Source: Plectrocnemia conspersa (Eukaryota; Arthropoda; Insecta; Trichoptera; Polycentropodidae). From it: a DNA stretch of 64,000 nt. The position numbers and the translations under genes were made by a program. Shown here one piece after another: positions 16,001 to 26,700 of this stretch (position 1 is its first letter; each line of letters begins with the position of its first letter). The notes under the pieces are model-generated. The model made no database searches. It saw only the letters and a program-made list of their open reading frames with translations, and was not told where the DNA came from. The stretch lies in the NCBI GenBank assembly GCA_009617715.1, contig VTFK01000014.1, positions 1 through 64,000 on the forward strand, in the 5' to 3' direction.

Positions 16001-16197
16001 AGCCCCGAAAGATGAAAAAGCATCATTTTGACGAGTTAAAAAAAGTTTTTATAAATTCCTTATTCACTCACCACAAATCCATATCCATTTTTTATCAATA
16101 TATCCCTCGTCTTTCCGAATCCTTTGAAGAATTTTTCAATGTCGCGCTGGCGAACTCCAAAAGGGAGTCCTCCCACGTAAACACGGGAACCGACCAT
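10093..16197 (-). CDS. B52: SR splicing factor, B52/SRp55 (SRSF4/5/6) type
   Basis: Coding exons (minus strand): 16072-16197, 15814-15884, 15136-15222, 13687-13756, 11541-11614, 11168-11350, 10987-11085, 10298-10384, 10093-10210. They join in phase to 304 residues. RRM1 (about 4-72) starts [15 protein letters not shown], with RNP2 VYVGGL and RNP1 KNGYGFVEF. A short Arg-rich linker follows. RRM2 (about 104-172) has the SR-family signature [11 protein letters not shown], with the exon junction exactly after SWQ, then [12 protein letters not shown] and NEGVVEF. The RS domain (about 180-285) has dense RS repeats, and the tail ends NESTED. The family binds exonic enhancers and recruits the spliceosome in the nucleus. 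RRM1 and RRM2 match the two-RRM class rather than SRSF1 or SRSF3. Alternative exon 4B (14737-14862) would give 317 residues. Intron 3 and the exon 3-5 interval hold stop-containing cassettes, suggesting autoregulation by splicing. Confidence 0.95.
11168..11350 (-). other. B52: B52 exon 7: end of RRM2 and start of RS domain
   Basis: The exon runs from [19 protein letters not shown] through [14 protein letters not shown], the last helix and strand of RRM2. After a short Gly/Arg hinge (RRGGGRH) it enters the first RS repeats. It ends in phase 2 (AG), which is completed by the next exon. RS-repeat codons alternate CGN and TCN/AGN, which keeps this part GC-rich against its surroundings. Confidence 0.9.
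12040..12350 (-). promoter_or_regulatory. GC-rich intronic island in B52 intron 5-6
   Basis: Inside the 2.1-kb intron between 13686 and 11615 this block is distinctly GC-richer than its flanks. On the transcribed strand it is rich in purine runs of enhancer type (CAAGAAAGAAGATCC, CAAGGAAGAATCG) and in GGATCTTCGCG / GGGATCCGCG. No acceptor-donor pair flanks it convincingly. It may be an intronic splicing-control element; nothing shows it is coding. Confidence 0.35.
12853..13023 (-). other. Candidate poison cassette exon of B52
   Basis: On the minus strand an acceptor (TTATTTTCAAAG) at 13024-13025 precedes a GC-rich block. Possible donors are at 12909 (CCG then GTGAGG; exon 114 nt), 12852 (GAAG then GTAACC; exon 171 nt) and near 12996 (GTAAGA). 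Spliced after the SWQ exon (phase 0), the frame reads [10 protein letters not shown] and then TAA. Inclusion would therefore truncate the protein inside RRM2 and expose the mRNA to nonsense-mediated decay. SR genes commonly autoregulate through such exons. Exact use and ends need RNA evidence. Confidence 0.5.
14737..14862 (-). CDS. B52: Alternative exon 4B of B52 (linker variant)
   Basis: On the minus strand, acceptor TGTTACAG at 14863-14864 opens a 126-nt exon. With the AG left by exon 3 it reads [17 protein letters not shown] and continues [22 protein letters not shown] and RAP. It ends before GTGACA (14736), leaving AT. Joined to the first base of exon 5 this gives Met-Tyr-Gly-Pro-Pro, so the phase is identical to exon 4A (15136-15222). 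The start ([13 protein letters not shown]) resembles the family consensus after RRM1 at least as well as 4A ([13 protein letters not shown]). The donor is weak and a TGA follows directly at the boundary, so retention would truncate. It is probably a mutually exclusive or alternative exon altering the inter-RRM linker. Confidence 0.7.
14905..15018 (-). other. Second stop-containing cassette candidate (exon 4C) of B52
   Basis: On the minus strand, acceptor ATCCGTTTCAG (15019-15020) and donor GACAG/GTATGG (14904) frame 114 nt. Joined to exon 3 the frame reads [18 protein letters not shown], then VVKVTA and TGA. The stop falls in the arm of a perfect 8-bp hairpin, AAAGTCAC-GCT-GTGACTTT, at 14942-14960. 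Both splice sites are good on paper. Whether it is ever used is unknown. Confidence 0.35.
15136..15222 (-). CDS. B52: Exon 4A of B52 (linker variant)
   Basis: This 87-nt exon follows acceptor ATGTTGACAG and ends at GACAA/GTGAGC. It encodes the last strand of RRM1 (RVVVE) and a charged linker, [20 protein letters not shown]. It ends in K95, shared with exon 5 ([10 protein letters not shown]). Its donor is much stronger than that of exon 4B, so it is taken as the default choice. Confidence 0.85.
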
Positions 16198-17547
16198 ATT
16201 GTCTGAAATTTAAAAAATATTATGAAATTAACCTAAATATGGTGTAGTCGATATTATACAAGTCCCGTTGATAATAATTGATTCGAACATACTTCGCCAT
16301 TCTTACGTTTGGAAAGTCACTTTTTTGTTGAAGCATAATTTAGAAATTTGCGATCGTTTATACGACGAATAATGAAACATATGGTCTTATTGAAATTGCA
16401 ACAGATCTGATCGACTCGTGGCCAGTCGAGAGAAAGTGGTGAAAGCAAAAAATAGGTCGAATGTCTGAATTTCGTTTATTTATCGGACATTTAAATTAAA
16501 GTGAGAAGCGACAGACTGAATGCGTAGTGGAATTTTATGCAGAGTGGATGCAGAGAATCTCCTGGACCTACATGTGGTTTGAATACTGGATATGTACTAA
16601 ACGAGCTGCACTGTCCGCATATTAACGACTTGTTAAATTTGAAGTACATATGGATATTTCTAATATTTTGTTTTTGATGAGGACATTATTGTCTTAATTT
16701 GTATCAGTGATTGAAATTTTGGACTTCATAACTTCTATCAATTGAAGGTACAAATTTGCTATATTGAGACGAATCCGATTAAAATATTTTTTATATTTTT
16801 CAATCTTAGGCATTTTTATGTAGGTTTTATTCAATCACTGATTTACTGAATGTCGTCGAGACATGGAAAAGAATTCCTCGAAATAAGATTACTAATCTAT
16901 TGATCATTGATGCGAATGACTGTCGAGATGGTTCTGAAGATTAAAATTAAAACCAGGAGAATAAAGAACAATCAGTGGTAGGAAACACAGATTACAGAGG
17001 AAGGTTTCTTAAGACAATAGAATTTCAGTGTCATCGACAGAGACAAAGGGCTTTTATGGGATAAATGCGATATATATATGCAAAGAGGACTTTCCGTTAT
17101 CGTTAGTATTCATTTTGATGTTTGTGTAACAAAAACGAGCGTTTTCAATGTAATTCTTGGTTGTCATACTTCGTCAACTAAACTAATCTATTTATGTAAT
17201 TTAAAGACCATATTAATGTTAAAATATAGTTGTGTTAATAAATGAAATTATTGTTTAACGCATTTAATATCCCTGATAATAAATGTGCTTCACAACTTTC
17301 ACAAGCAATTGTAAATCTTTATCAGTTAGATAAGCATTTATCATAAGGATAGGCCTCAGGTACTTATGCAAAAACAATTTCTAAGAAAGTTTTTGGTCTC
17401 TGTTCTATAACAAGAAATGCCAAGGATATTTCAGCATGCTTGAGCATTAGTTATAATCAATGCTATGGAACATTTTTTTTATTTTTTACGAAGATATGAA
17501 TAGCTGCTGCTTTGCAACAAGACAGCTGATTTGATAGGCTAAAATGA

Positions 17548-17657
17548 ATATCGCCGAGATATGGTCCATAATTACTGTCCTCAAAAATCTTTACATCCCA
17601 GGTAGATACATAAGGCAACATTTTGACACGAGTAGTGTTAGGGTCTCTCGGCGATAT
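17548..17657. repeat. 12-bp inverted repeat, 86-nt spacer
   Basis: ATATCGCCGAGA at 17548-17559 is matched exactly by its reverse complement TCTCGGCGATAT at 17646-17657, within the long first intron of the B52-type gene. A small inverted-repeat element or an RNA structure are both possible. No target-site duplication is obvious. Confidence 0.6.
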
Positions 17658-18239
17658 CTAAAAATAACTGCATAGAATTATTTTGGAAGTAGCAGCGTAA
17701 CATGTTATAGAAATTTACTTAAGGCACTATAAGTGGTCCATAAAATTGATGATTTATGAATATAAATCTGCCATGTAATCAAGAACAAAGCAGTCAATGT
17801 AAACAATACTATATTTTTATTTGTAAATACACCTTACCTTGATTTATGCGGTTTCACTTTAACGTGACCAAGAAAATGTTATGAAAACTTCAGCGAGATT
17901 TAAAAATAATTTTCGGGCAGTATCATAAAAATTGAAGGATTTGAAAAAATAAAACGCAAAAAATGGTAACAGGTGTTAATCCAGAATAATCTGCTACTAG
18001 ATATCACTGGTAATGAATATGAACCAATTCTAAGGAAACAACAGGTTGGATCAGAATACAGAACTGACGAAGAGAAATATTAAGTTGTTATCTCGTTTTA
18101 AGCTATGTATAAAAAAATTGTATTGATGTTGTAAAGTAGTAATAAATAATATTTTCACCACTGCCATTTTTTATATTGATATACAAGAATGTACATTTGT
18201 AATTGGTATGTGTTACATTTATGCGATTTTTTTGTAACA

Positions 18240-18622
18240 TCTCTTAATTTTGAGTTTTAAGTATCGATTTTTGCAGATTTTTATTTTTTGTAACCTATCT
18301 TCTATATTTGTGTTCTATGCTTTGATTTTTGCCAATTCAATTTACACGAAATTTCGCAGAAACTATCTACCGCGCAAATTGAGATATGCAAGAAATATTT
18401 GCCTAAAAACTATGAATCTTGATTTAATTTTTTTGTTATTGGGGGGGCAAATTTATTCTAAAAATATATTTAATAATTTGTTTATACATTTTATTTATTT
18501 ATGTACAAGCGGCAGCTAGTGAGCGTTGGTTAGAAAGCGAACACCCCATGAATAACCCTGCGACGAATGTAGTTAAAAAATGTCATTTAAAATTGTAAAT
18601 AAATAAATAAATAAATAAATGT
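18240..18622 (+). repeat. Interspersed repeat ending in (AAAT)n
   Basis: A block ending GTGAGCGTTGGTTAGAAAGC, then AACACCCCATGAATAACCCT, then an (AAAT)n run at 18597-18620. About 60 nt of it recur at 25246-25306 with few changes. A microsatellite-like A/T tail on a repeated 3' segment is what a non-LTR retrotransposon end looks like, but no reverse transcriptase sequence is present, so the class is only suggested. The 5' limit is approximate. Confidence 0.45.
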
Positions 18623-20342
18623 ATTTTTTAGAACAAATTTGACCCCTGATAACAGGAAAGTACCATTTTTTTAATTTGATTTTAACTCTTACACGTCAAA
18701 AAAAATGAATTATGTTTTTCGCATTGTGATCTTACTTACTTCATAAGACATATGGACAAACAAAAAGTTCACTTGTTGAAAGCAATTTTGTTATACTTGT
18801 ATTATAATTGTATTGTTTACAAATTTATTGCAATCAAAAATGAAATTCGTTTCCTGACTATTTAACGCGAATAATTGAATTCGAATTTACACGAAAACGT
18901 TGTTAAATGAAATTTTGAAATACTCTTGTCGGTTATTATATTATATTATTTTCTTTTGGTCTAGAATAGTTAAATGGCAGAAGATATGCTTCTATATTGG
19001 AATATTTAACATTTGCTTTATGCATGTCGTGTGGTAGGTAATTTAAGGCATTCTAAATTTGAATCAACTATTTATATGTCCAGAATATTTTTTCAATGCA
19101 AGTTATTTTTTTAACTATAGTGAATTTTTATAGAGCATTTGCAAATTCAGCTTATATTTCAGATATACTTTTAATTAAGTTGACCAAAAAGTGTCTTAGA
19201 TCCTCCGCATAAAATTTTTTTAGCTCTCGCATCGCAGCAACATGTCCTACATATAATGGAATATTTTTATGCTTTCTATAATTTTAGACGATGCGTTTAA
19301 AAATAGCCTTACTACAAAATCATATAAATGGATTTTACTACATGGCGAATATCCTCGAGAAGTATCACACGACATAAAATATTTAAAAAAATCCTATTCG
19401 TCTCCTATGTATAAATAAAAGTAACATGGTGTTATATAGCATATTCGCCAACTATTCTTAAAGTTATGGCTTTGTCTGAAAAACAGTGAATGTTTGATAA
19501 TTTCTGATATTTCATTTTGTACCTATACAAAATAGGTTGTCATGGTAACTGAACAAAAATAATAACATAAATCAAACAGTACTGATAAATTGGTAAACAA
19601 TTAATACAAATCTAGCAAATTTTGCATACAGTTGTTTTAAAAATTGAAGCTCCGTTTATGCTAATAAACAAACTAAAACACTGCTACCAAATGTAATCGG
19701 GATAAGTAATTTATGGAATAACAATATTTGTATAAGCATTGCTGTATATGTGGTTTTAATTATTGTTAGGTAAGAATTATTCTGTGAGGTTAAAATCACA
19801 AGGGCTGTAATTATATAATTAATTAAATTCATAGTAAAATCAGCACGTGGTAAGTAACGTTCAGGAGCATGAAACTGGCATTCCTGTTTTTTAAAAGGAG
19901 GTCGTCAATTTCAAAATCATTTTGTATTTAAGATAGCCGAATACAATATAAATATAATATATGTATGTAGTTATAAAAGCAACTTTCCCCTACGCACGAA
20001 ACAACACTCGCACACTCTCGAATTCATACAACACAAGGAAACATCATAACGTATCACATATACAGGCGATTCGGTGATAAGCACTCTACACGGAGAACAC
20101 GCGTGTGCGTTTGCGTGTGAAACGCCGGCGGTGAAAAAATATGAGATCGGAATCGGGAGTATCAGCTCGGGGACTCGAAGACGCACCTCCGACTCCGCAG
20201 CTCGTGACGATCTAAGCGAAATAACACCTAAAAGCGTACATCGAACGATGGACGCGTCCGACTGGAACGTTCCACGCGGCAAGATGGCGGCCGCTAAGCG
20301 TCGGGGCTTTTCGGAGGATTAATCGAGGCAAAAGCGACTCAC

Positions 20343-20482
20343 CTTACGGCTCGAGCGAGCGCGAAAGATCCGGCTGAAGGCGGAGCGATCTCGAAGGTCC
20401 CCGGCGTCGACTAGCGGCGGTAGAGATCGGAGAGTCTCAAACGATGTGCGCGCGGCGGCCGCTCTCGTTCGAAGAAGACTGA
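20343..20482 (-). other. B52: Non-coding first exon (5' UTR) of the B52-type gene
   Basis: A GC-rich segment on the minus strand ends in a strong donor, CCGTAAG/GTGAGT (donor at 20341-20342). The next good acceptor downstream is AAATTTCAG, five bases before the start codon of the coding exon (16203-16204). An arthropod initiator match, TCAGTC, lies at 20477-20482, so transcription could start near 20480. No in-frame ATG precedes the donor convincingly. Confidence 0.6.
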
Positions 20483-20560
20483 CGCCGGTTTGCTACTCGC
20501 CAAATTCACGCCACCCGACTTTCACTTACAAACCTGACTCATTTTTATTTCTAAATTAGA
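20477..20560 (-). promoter_or_regulatory. Likely promoter of the B52-type gene
   Basis: A sharp rise in C+G and CpG (about 20230-20510) ends here against AT-rich flanks. The minus strand carries an initiator-like TCAGTC (20477-20482) and no TATA box at -30. This is the pattern of a broad housekeeping-type start; the exact start site is a guess. Confidence 0.45.
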
Positions 20561-21204
20561 CATCGAATTTTAAAAGCTTATTTCTTTGTTATTTACACCA
20601 TTTATTATGCTTACAAAGCGATTTTGTGACGAAACACGAGGTAATTGCAGAAGTACTTTTGTTTCAGGTGGTAGTCTGGATTTACCGCCACTTATGATGT
20701 CACTACCGGGCGTAATACCGACGCTTATCGACCATATTCTTAAAATAAATAATATATTTTTCGTTTTTAATAATTTAAATAAATATGAATGAAGATTTTA
20801 ATACCAAAATGTGAATGTGATTTTATAATAATTTTACTACTTGATTCTAAAGTTTTTCTTTAACAAAATTACACTAAAAAACATTTATTTTTTAATATTT
20901 TATTATAGTTTATATACTTTTCATTAACGATGTAGCTGTTTAAGCAAATTTAAATTTTTAAATACTAACTACAACATATAAAAATTAGATTTGAAGAATA
21001 TACTATTCAAAATAGATCAACAAATAATTTAACATAATTGACAAAAAACTTTACTTAAATATGTATAATGCATAAATGAGATATTGTAATACAGGTTGAT
21101 AAAATTCAAGTTTCCTATAATAGCAGCACTGTAAATCAGACAGCTGTCAATAATCATGCGTGTTCAAAGTGTCAAATGTTAGCTTGCAACAATCCATTTA
21201 CAAA

Positions 21205-21730
21205 ATGGGTCGCTTAACCACTACTCAACGTGTTAAATTTGCTTAATTGATTTACAGAAATAACAATTCTGTACGAAATGTGTGTCAAATTTTACGGGAA
21301 GTTTATAATCAATTACTAGCACGATAGACGAGTGGTATAAGTCTCTTACTATTGACGTGAAAGATATGGGTTTGAACATCTTAGTGTTTTTTATCATGTT
21401 TAAGAGATCGGAATTAGTGATTATTATATAATTATAATTCCGCTCGATCATTACTGATTAGGTTTAGCTGGATTTTTCTAATCTCAAGGATATATATCGT
21501 AATGATTAATAAAAATTGAGCTAAGTCGTAGATTTCTGGTATTAAAAATTCTTTAATAATTAGCTAATGCAGCTCATAGAGAATTTCTTATATGTATTTA
21601 AAAAAATAATCGTCCTAGCGAGCAAATAATTCGCAACGTTGTGAAAAAATTTAAAGAGACTGGAAGCGTTGGAGATAGAGTAAGGCATCATCGTAGTGCC
21701 CGTTTAGCCGAGAAGATTGCTAATGTAAGT
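21205..21730 (+). mobile_element. Tc1/mariner-type (DUF4817) transposase relic split by a SINE
   Basis: From 21205 the plus strand reads MGRLTTTQRVKFA, stop, LIYRNNNSVRNVCQILREV. This is the helix-turn-helix N-terminus of the insect transposases that carry DUF4817. The frame then breaks. It resumes at about 21609 as NRPSEQIIRNVVKKFKETGS followed by VGDRVRHHRSARLAEKIANV, the next part of the same domain. The about 300 nt between the halves is a SINE. The DDE catalytic part is absent, so this is a dead 5' fragment. Confidence 0.8.
21308..21608 (+). mobile_element. tRNA-derived SINE (family S1) inside a transposase relic
   Basis: An A-box-like GACGAGTGGTATAAG (about 21328-21342) and a B-box-like GGGTTTGAACATC (21368-21380) are spaced as in a tRNA gene but embedded in degenerate sequence. 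The 3' body (ATTATATAATTATAATTCC ... GGATTTTTCTAATCTCAAGG) matches a second copy at 31735-31935 and weaker ones near 55465-55545. It interrupts the transposase relic at 21307/21609. The right end is inferred from where the interrupted reading frame resumes. Confidence 0.7.
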
Positions 21731-22139
21731 GCCATTTATTTATTATTGTTTTTATATTAATCTTAGCTATTCGTGGATATGTGCTTTTAGTGCATTCAGT
21801 TTAAGAACCACACTACACGAACGGTCCTTCCATCGCGAAAATGCCGCTCCCAAGCAAGTGACGCCTGGGACGGTCCGCCCCTCTTTAGCTACTCAACTTA
21901 TTGTATTCGTATTTGTATAATATTGCCTTTTGCTAGGAGCGTTGGGATAATTTTATAATACATTGTTTTCTCGACGCAGCGTGTACTAAATGATAATTTG
22001 AAGTTAATGAAGGGCGGTGTCTACTATCCGTTATTAATTATTTTTGACAATGTTGTTTGTTACTTTGACAACGTGGTAAACTGTACGAGATGATTTTCAA
22101 AATTGTACAGTAAGCATACCGATGTAATGTTTGTGATTT

Positions 22140-22640
22140 AGGTCGTAGCTACAAGGAAGTGGAGCAATTCATGTGGGATGTTGATCTGTTTTGTGTGTGC
22201 GCTGTTATATTTTGCTTTTTAATTTTATAAAATATTTTATTACGAACATGCGTGTTAACGTGTGTGTATATTTGTATGTATATGAGTATTTTAATATAAA
22301 CGGATTTAAGTTTTTTTATATAAACGTTTATTACAATATTAAAAACATAGGAAAATACACACATTAAAATAAGGTATAAAGTGCTGGCTAATAAATATTT
22401 TCTATTTTACAGGCGGAAAATTAAATAGATAAAATTAAATTAGTAGAAATAAAAACATAGGATAAATTCAGAAAAAAATACAAAAACATTTTACAAAGCG
22501 TGAGACATATGTGTTTATGTGTAAGTTTGTATGTACATATTTATAGGAAATGTTTTAATAACTATATGCATAAAGGCGTATTGTAAAAACCTGTTAAGTC
22601 ATGATTTCTGTAGAAATAAATTATTATAATTAACTAAATT
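22140..22640 (+). repeat. Unclassified TE fragment with ORF tail
   Basis: A short frame reads SYKEVEQFMWDVDLF. The related segment at 34555-34800 has SYVKLKSVMWVDANLF in the same position and shares the following sequence up to an AACCTGTTAAGTCATGAT / AACCTGTGAAGTCATGAT block. Two copies sharing both a peptide and flanking DNA point to the 3' part of an unidentified element. Confidence 0.5.
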
Positions 22641-23514
22641 TCTTGTAAATGGAGCCGGAAAATATGGACAACTCTGCAGCTCTGATTTGTATATATTCGC
22701 TTAAGATTTGTTCTTATCATATTTTTTCTCTAAAAGTAACTAGTATGTAGCTTAATTTATAAACATAAAAATCATTCATTTTTGCAAAAAACAATTGTAA
22801 AAAATATAAATAAATTTAATAAAACTTTATTAATAGTTATCACAATTCAATGACACTGAACCATCACACCGAAATTTCTTTTAGCGATATTGAATCTGCC
22901 ATTTCTACCCAGATAAAGATGACTGCAAGCAATATTCTTCTTTCTCTAGTATGTATTTAAAAGTAGTCGTATTATTTCCTTTATATTTCTTAAGTCATTG
23001 GCTAAAATGCATTTTTGAGAAGAATAACTTTAAAATATAGTTTATGCTAGGGCTACGGATTCGATACAAAATTTTTTAACTCCACCCTTTTTGTACGCCC
23101 AACTCTTGATTCCTACACATATAAATTGCTATGTACAAAAGATTTTAGTTTTATTGAAATATAGGTTATCATTAAAAAGGGTTTGTGAGCGCTTCGTAAA
23201 TTAAACATATACTCGTATTTGTATCTATTTTATTTTTGGTATCAAAAGATACATTAATACTTAAAAACATGCATATCTCAATTTTAATTATGTAAATTTA
23301 ATTTTAGTAATACATAATTGGATATTAATATATATAATTAGTATGTTCAATCCGTCAGTTTGGATATACAGAAACTTGTTCAGTTTCTGGTGTCATTTTT
23401 TAATTATCAAGTGTAAAAATGTAATACACAGTTTTATAATTTATAAAAATTTAATGCAATATTAGGCATTTGCTATATTTTATATAAACGCTAGTAAATT
23501 TTGGTTTTAGCTTA

Positions 23515-23520
23515 TTTATT
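23515..23520 (-). terminator. ChaC polyadenylation signal
   Basis: TTTATT on the plus strand gives AATAAA on the minus strand, about 245 nt after the ChaC stop codon. It is the first canonical hexamer found downstream. Confidence 0.5.
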
Positions 23521-23764
23521 TTGCTTTTTTCTTTTTTCATTATGTCAAAAATAAATAAATCAACAAGCCACATTCATGTCATCATTATTCTTAGAATACT
23601 TATTCAATGCAAATACGAAAAATATAATTACTTTACACAATCTTTTATCAGTACAAAAATAGTAAATGGATGACATTATTATTTCACACGGTCCTTAATC
23701 ATACCTTAAAAACAAGCAAAGCGCAATAATATCACAATAATGAGAAAATTTATCACAGAAGAAA

Positions 23765-26700
23765 TTAGATGTTGACGCAGCGCAGCTTCTTGGCTGGTAA
23801 TCTGTCGGCAAAGTGAAACGATGTCGACGCCTCCGGCCTCGGCGACGGATTTGGATTCGGATCTGGATCACCTCCTAGTTTCACCAAACACAACTTCAAA
23901 GTCTTAGCACTACTCCTGATCATTCTTTCTAGCGAAAACAAATGATCGTCCCATGCCGCCGGCATGTGCTCCTTCATAAATCTGGCGAGTTTCAAAACAT
24001 ATTCTATGTTGTGGCCAGTAATGCCACTTGCACTCAGCACTTGATTTGCTATTAAATCTATGGGAGCTTCGCCCAACCAATCTCTGTTTCCTGGAACGGC
24101 CACGTAGACCATAGTCGATATTGCTGGTTCAGTGCCGATAGGATGGAACTGAACTTGCCGGACGATGTAACCACCCAATTTGCATTCTCTGTGTTGGAGA
24201 TAGGAGAGAGCCGCTTCGCCGACGCATTCGAAGGCTCGGCCCCATGTTACTTCCTGAAATAAAATAAAATATATAATAAATAAAATGTAATATAATTTCA
24301 ACGACTGGTTAATAATCTAGATAAAAATAAAAGAACAAAGAGATTTTGCTATATCTTAATATATAACCATAAATTTCCATATTATAGGACACGTTCCAAA
24401 TGAGAAAGGAAAACAACAATATACAATAAATTATGATATAATCAGGTTAAGAGATCACGTTATGAAATATAATAATATTATTATGCAATTTAATCTCAAA
24501 TATAATAAATAAACACGAAAATTAATTAGAAATTGAAAACAAACAGAGATAGTTCAAGATTCAAGAAAACAAATAACAAAAAAACTTGGTGAGCAAAAGT
24601 GATTGTGAATATCATATCATTCAGTAAAATTTAAAAATAAAGTATTAGACTAACATCTTTTACATCTGAAAAGTTATTTGTAGAATTTAATTAAGAAAAA
24701 AATATCAAAATGATATTTTTCCGATGAATCCAATATCAAAAACTTATAAATAACAAAGAGGAATGCAAAATAAAAGTGATATCACATAATTAAATTCAAG
24801 TTTTATTCCATTAATATACCTAATTAAAAAGCAATTTATAGAAAATTGATAATACAATTTATCAGAAAATAAAGAGAAATAGTTCAAGATGGTAAATAAC
24901 AAAAGGAACGTGAAATAAACGTGATTATGAATACCATATAATTGAAATTGTAAATGTTGTTTTTAAATTTAAAAAAAATAAATGGTCATAATTTAAATCA
25001 ACTTTGGGTTAGAATAAAAATCAAATCTCAGTTAGAATTTTATTATATTAACAGCCTGGTCATAATTATATTATTCTGGGTCAGAATAAATAACAAATGG
25101 TCAGAATAAAAATATAGGAAGAATATGTGAATTAGAAAAAATAGTATAATATAACATTTATGAATATAGATGAGCAATAAATTATTTAATTTAGAAATAT
25201 CTAATAAAATATCACGCTCGCACCAAAACTATTGGACAGGTTAGGTGCGAGTGAGCGTTGGTTAAAACATTGCACACCCCATGAATAACTCTCAACGAAT
25301 CTGCAATGAATCTATTTAATTGTATATAGGACATGATGATATTCAGAGCGACGAACAAAGTGGGAATAACGACGGAGCGGCGGCGGAGAGCACTCTTGGC
25401 ATGTTGTGTTGTCTAATTTAAATTCTAACCATTTAATATAAATTCCAAACAATTAATATAAATTCTGACCATCTAATATTTATTCTGGCCGCTTATATTC
25501 TGACCGTTGTATTTTGACCTTTTAATATAAATTCTGACCCATACAATATAAATTTTGCCTACAACCATATTAAAATTCTGATCCAAAAAATACGAGCTGT
25601 TTTTAACTATTATAGTTATGAAAGGTATTTATCAATAAAAATACTTACATTTGAATCTTCGATTAAGGTTGCAACTCTACCAGGCTGAAAAAATAAAATA
25701 ATAACTGTATTAGAAGTGTGACATTATTATGTGTTTATTAAAATAACTAGCATTAGTACAATTTATTTTATAAAAAACAATATAAAAGTAAAGTAGATCA
25801 TTATTTTTACATATAGGCAAGAACATGTTAACCGAGATAATATCTACTAAATTTTGTAAGTTCTTGAAAATACTAGATAGAAGACGTAGAACCATGTGAA
25901 GAAATTATGAATAAAGCCCAAATGTTATTTACGGCAAGAATATGTTAAACTACAAAGTTGATATATTCTTGCTATAAATGTTATTGAATGAATTTTAAAT
26001 ACATTTAGTCAAGTTTAAAACCATTATTAATATATTTATTATATCATTTGTAGCTTACTTCATGCGTTATGCATGAATATAATAACTATACTTATTTTGC
26101 TTATAAACATTATTAAATATGAACTAACAAACGTTCATATAGGCTAGAAATGATTTCTATTGCTAAGTAAGAGATAATTTAATAATGTTTGTAAATTTTT
26201 GGCTCTTAATATAGCCGGACTCGTTATTTGTATTTAAATACACATTAAACAGATTTGCTTATATTTTAAATGCGCACAAACATTCAGAAACAAAGAATTT
26301 TACATAGGTATTCCATAGTTGGCAATGTCCCAATTTTACATTTGCGTCTAATTTTCTGAATTGTATCTTACCATATTTTATTAATCATAACGTACGTAAT
26401 CAGTACGTATGTACTTAATATGCATATAATTTATCTACACAAGTATATATAGTATACACTATGCAGTGTCTAGACAAAATCAATACTGAACAACAGCGCC
26501 CACGGTTTCAGACGACGTGGTCCAGACGGAGAGTTAATAAAATAAGTCACAAGGGCATTAAAGCATTATCGATTTTATGTTCTGTGAAAGAGATGAAGAT
26601 AATATTCCAGGGCCACATTTATCAGAAATGTAACAGCATAATTGATTAATTAGCACACGAGTGCTTTGTAAACATTCATGTGATAAAAGAGCTAATGAAC

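Larger units (their letters stand above)
16203..20342 (-). other. First intron of the B52-type gene
   Basis: This 4.1-kb intron separates the non-coding first exon from the exon holding the start codon. Apart from the repeats at 17548-17657 and 18240-18622 it is AT-rich and I see no further exon. The part nearest the promoter (19970-20342) is CpG-richer and probably belongs to the promoter-proximal regulatory region. Confidence 0.6.
20560..23500. other. Interval between ChaC 3' end and B52 promoter
   Basis: No host gene is seen here. The interval contains the split transposase relic, its SINE and the unclassified fragment at 22140-22640. The rest is low-complexity AT-rich DNA. The two minus-strand genes on either side are head-to-tail. 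Confidence 0.6.

Noticed and set aside
19971..20322. Open frames on both strands in the CpG-rich patch
   Set aside because: High GC removes stop codons. The segment is better explained as the B52 promoter-proximal region and intron start.
23765..24301. Reading the last ChaC exon as a complete 178-residue secreted protein starting at 24301
   Set aside because: The apparent signal-like N-terminus (MKLYYILFIIYFILFQ) is translated intron. A strong acceptor, TTTATTTCAG, at 24254-24255 and the upstream YGSL and PGRV exons give the full ChaC fold.
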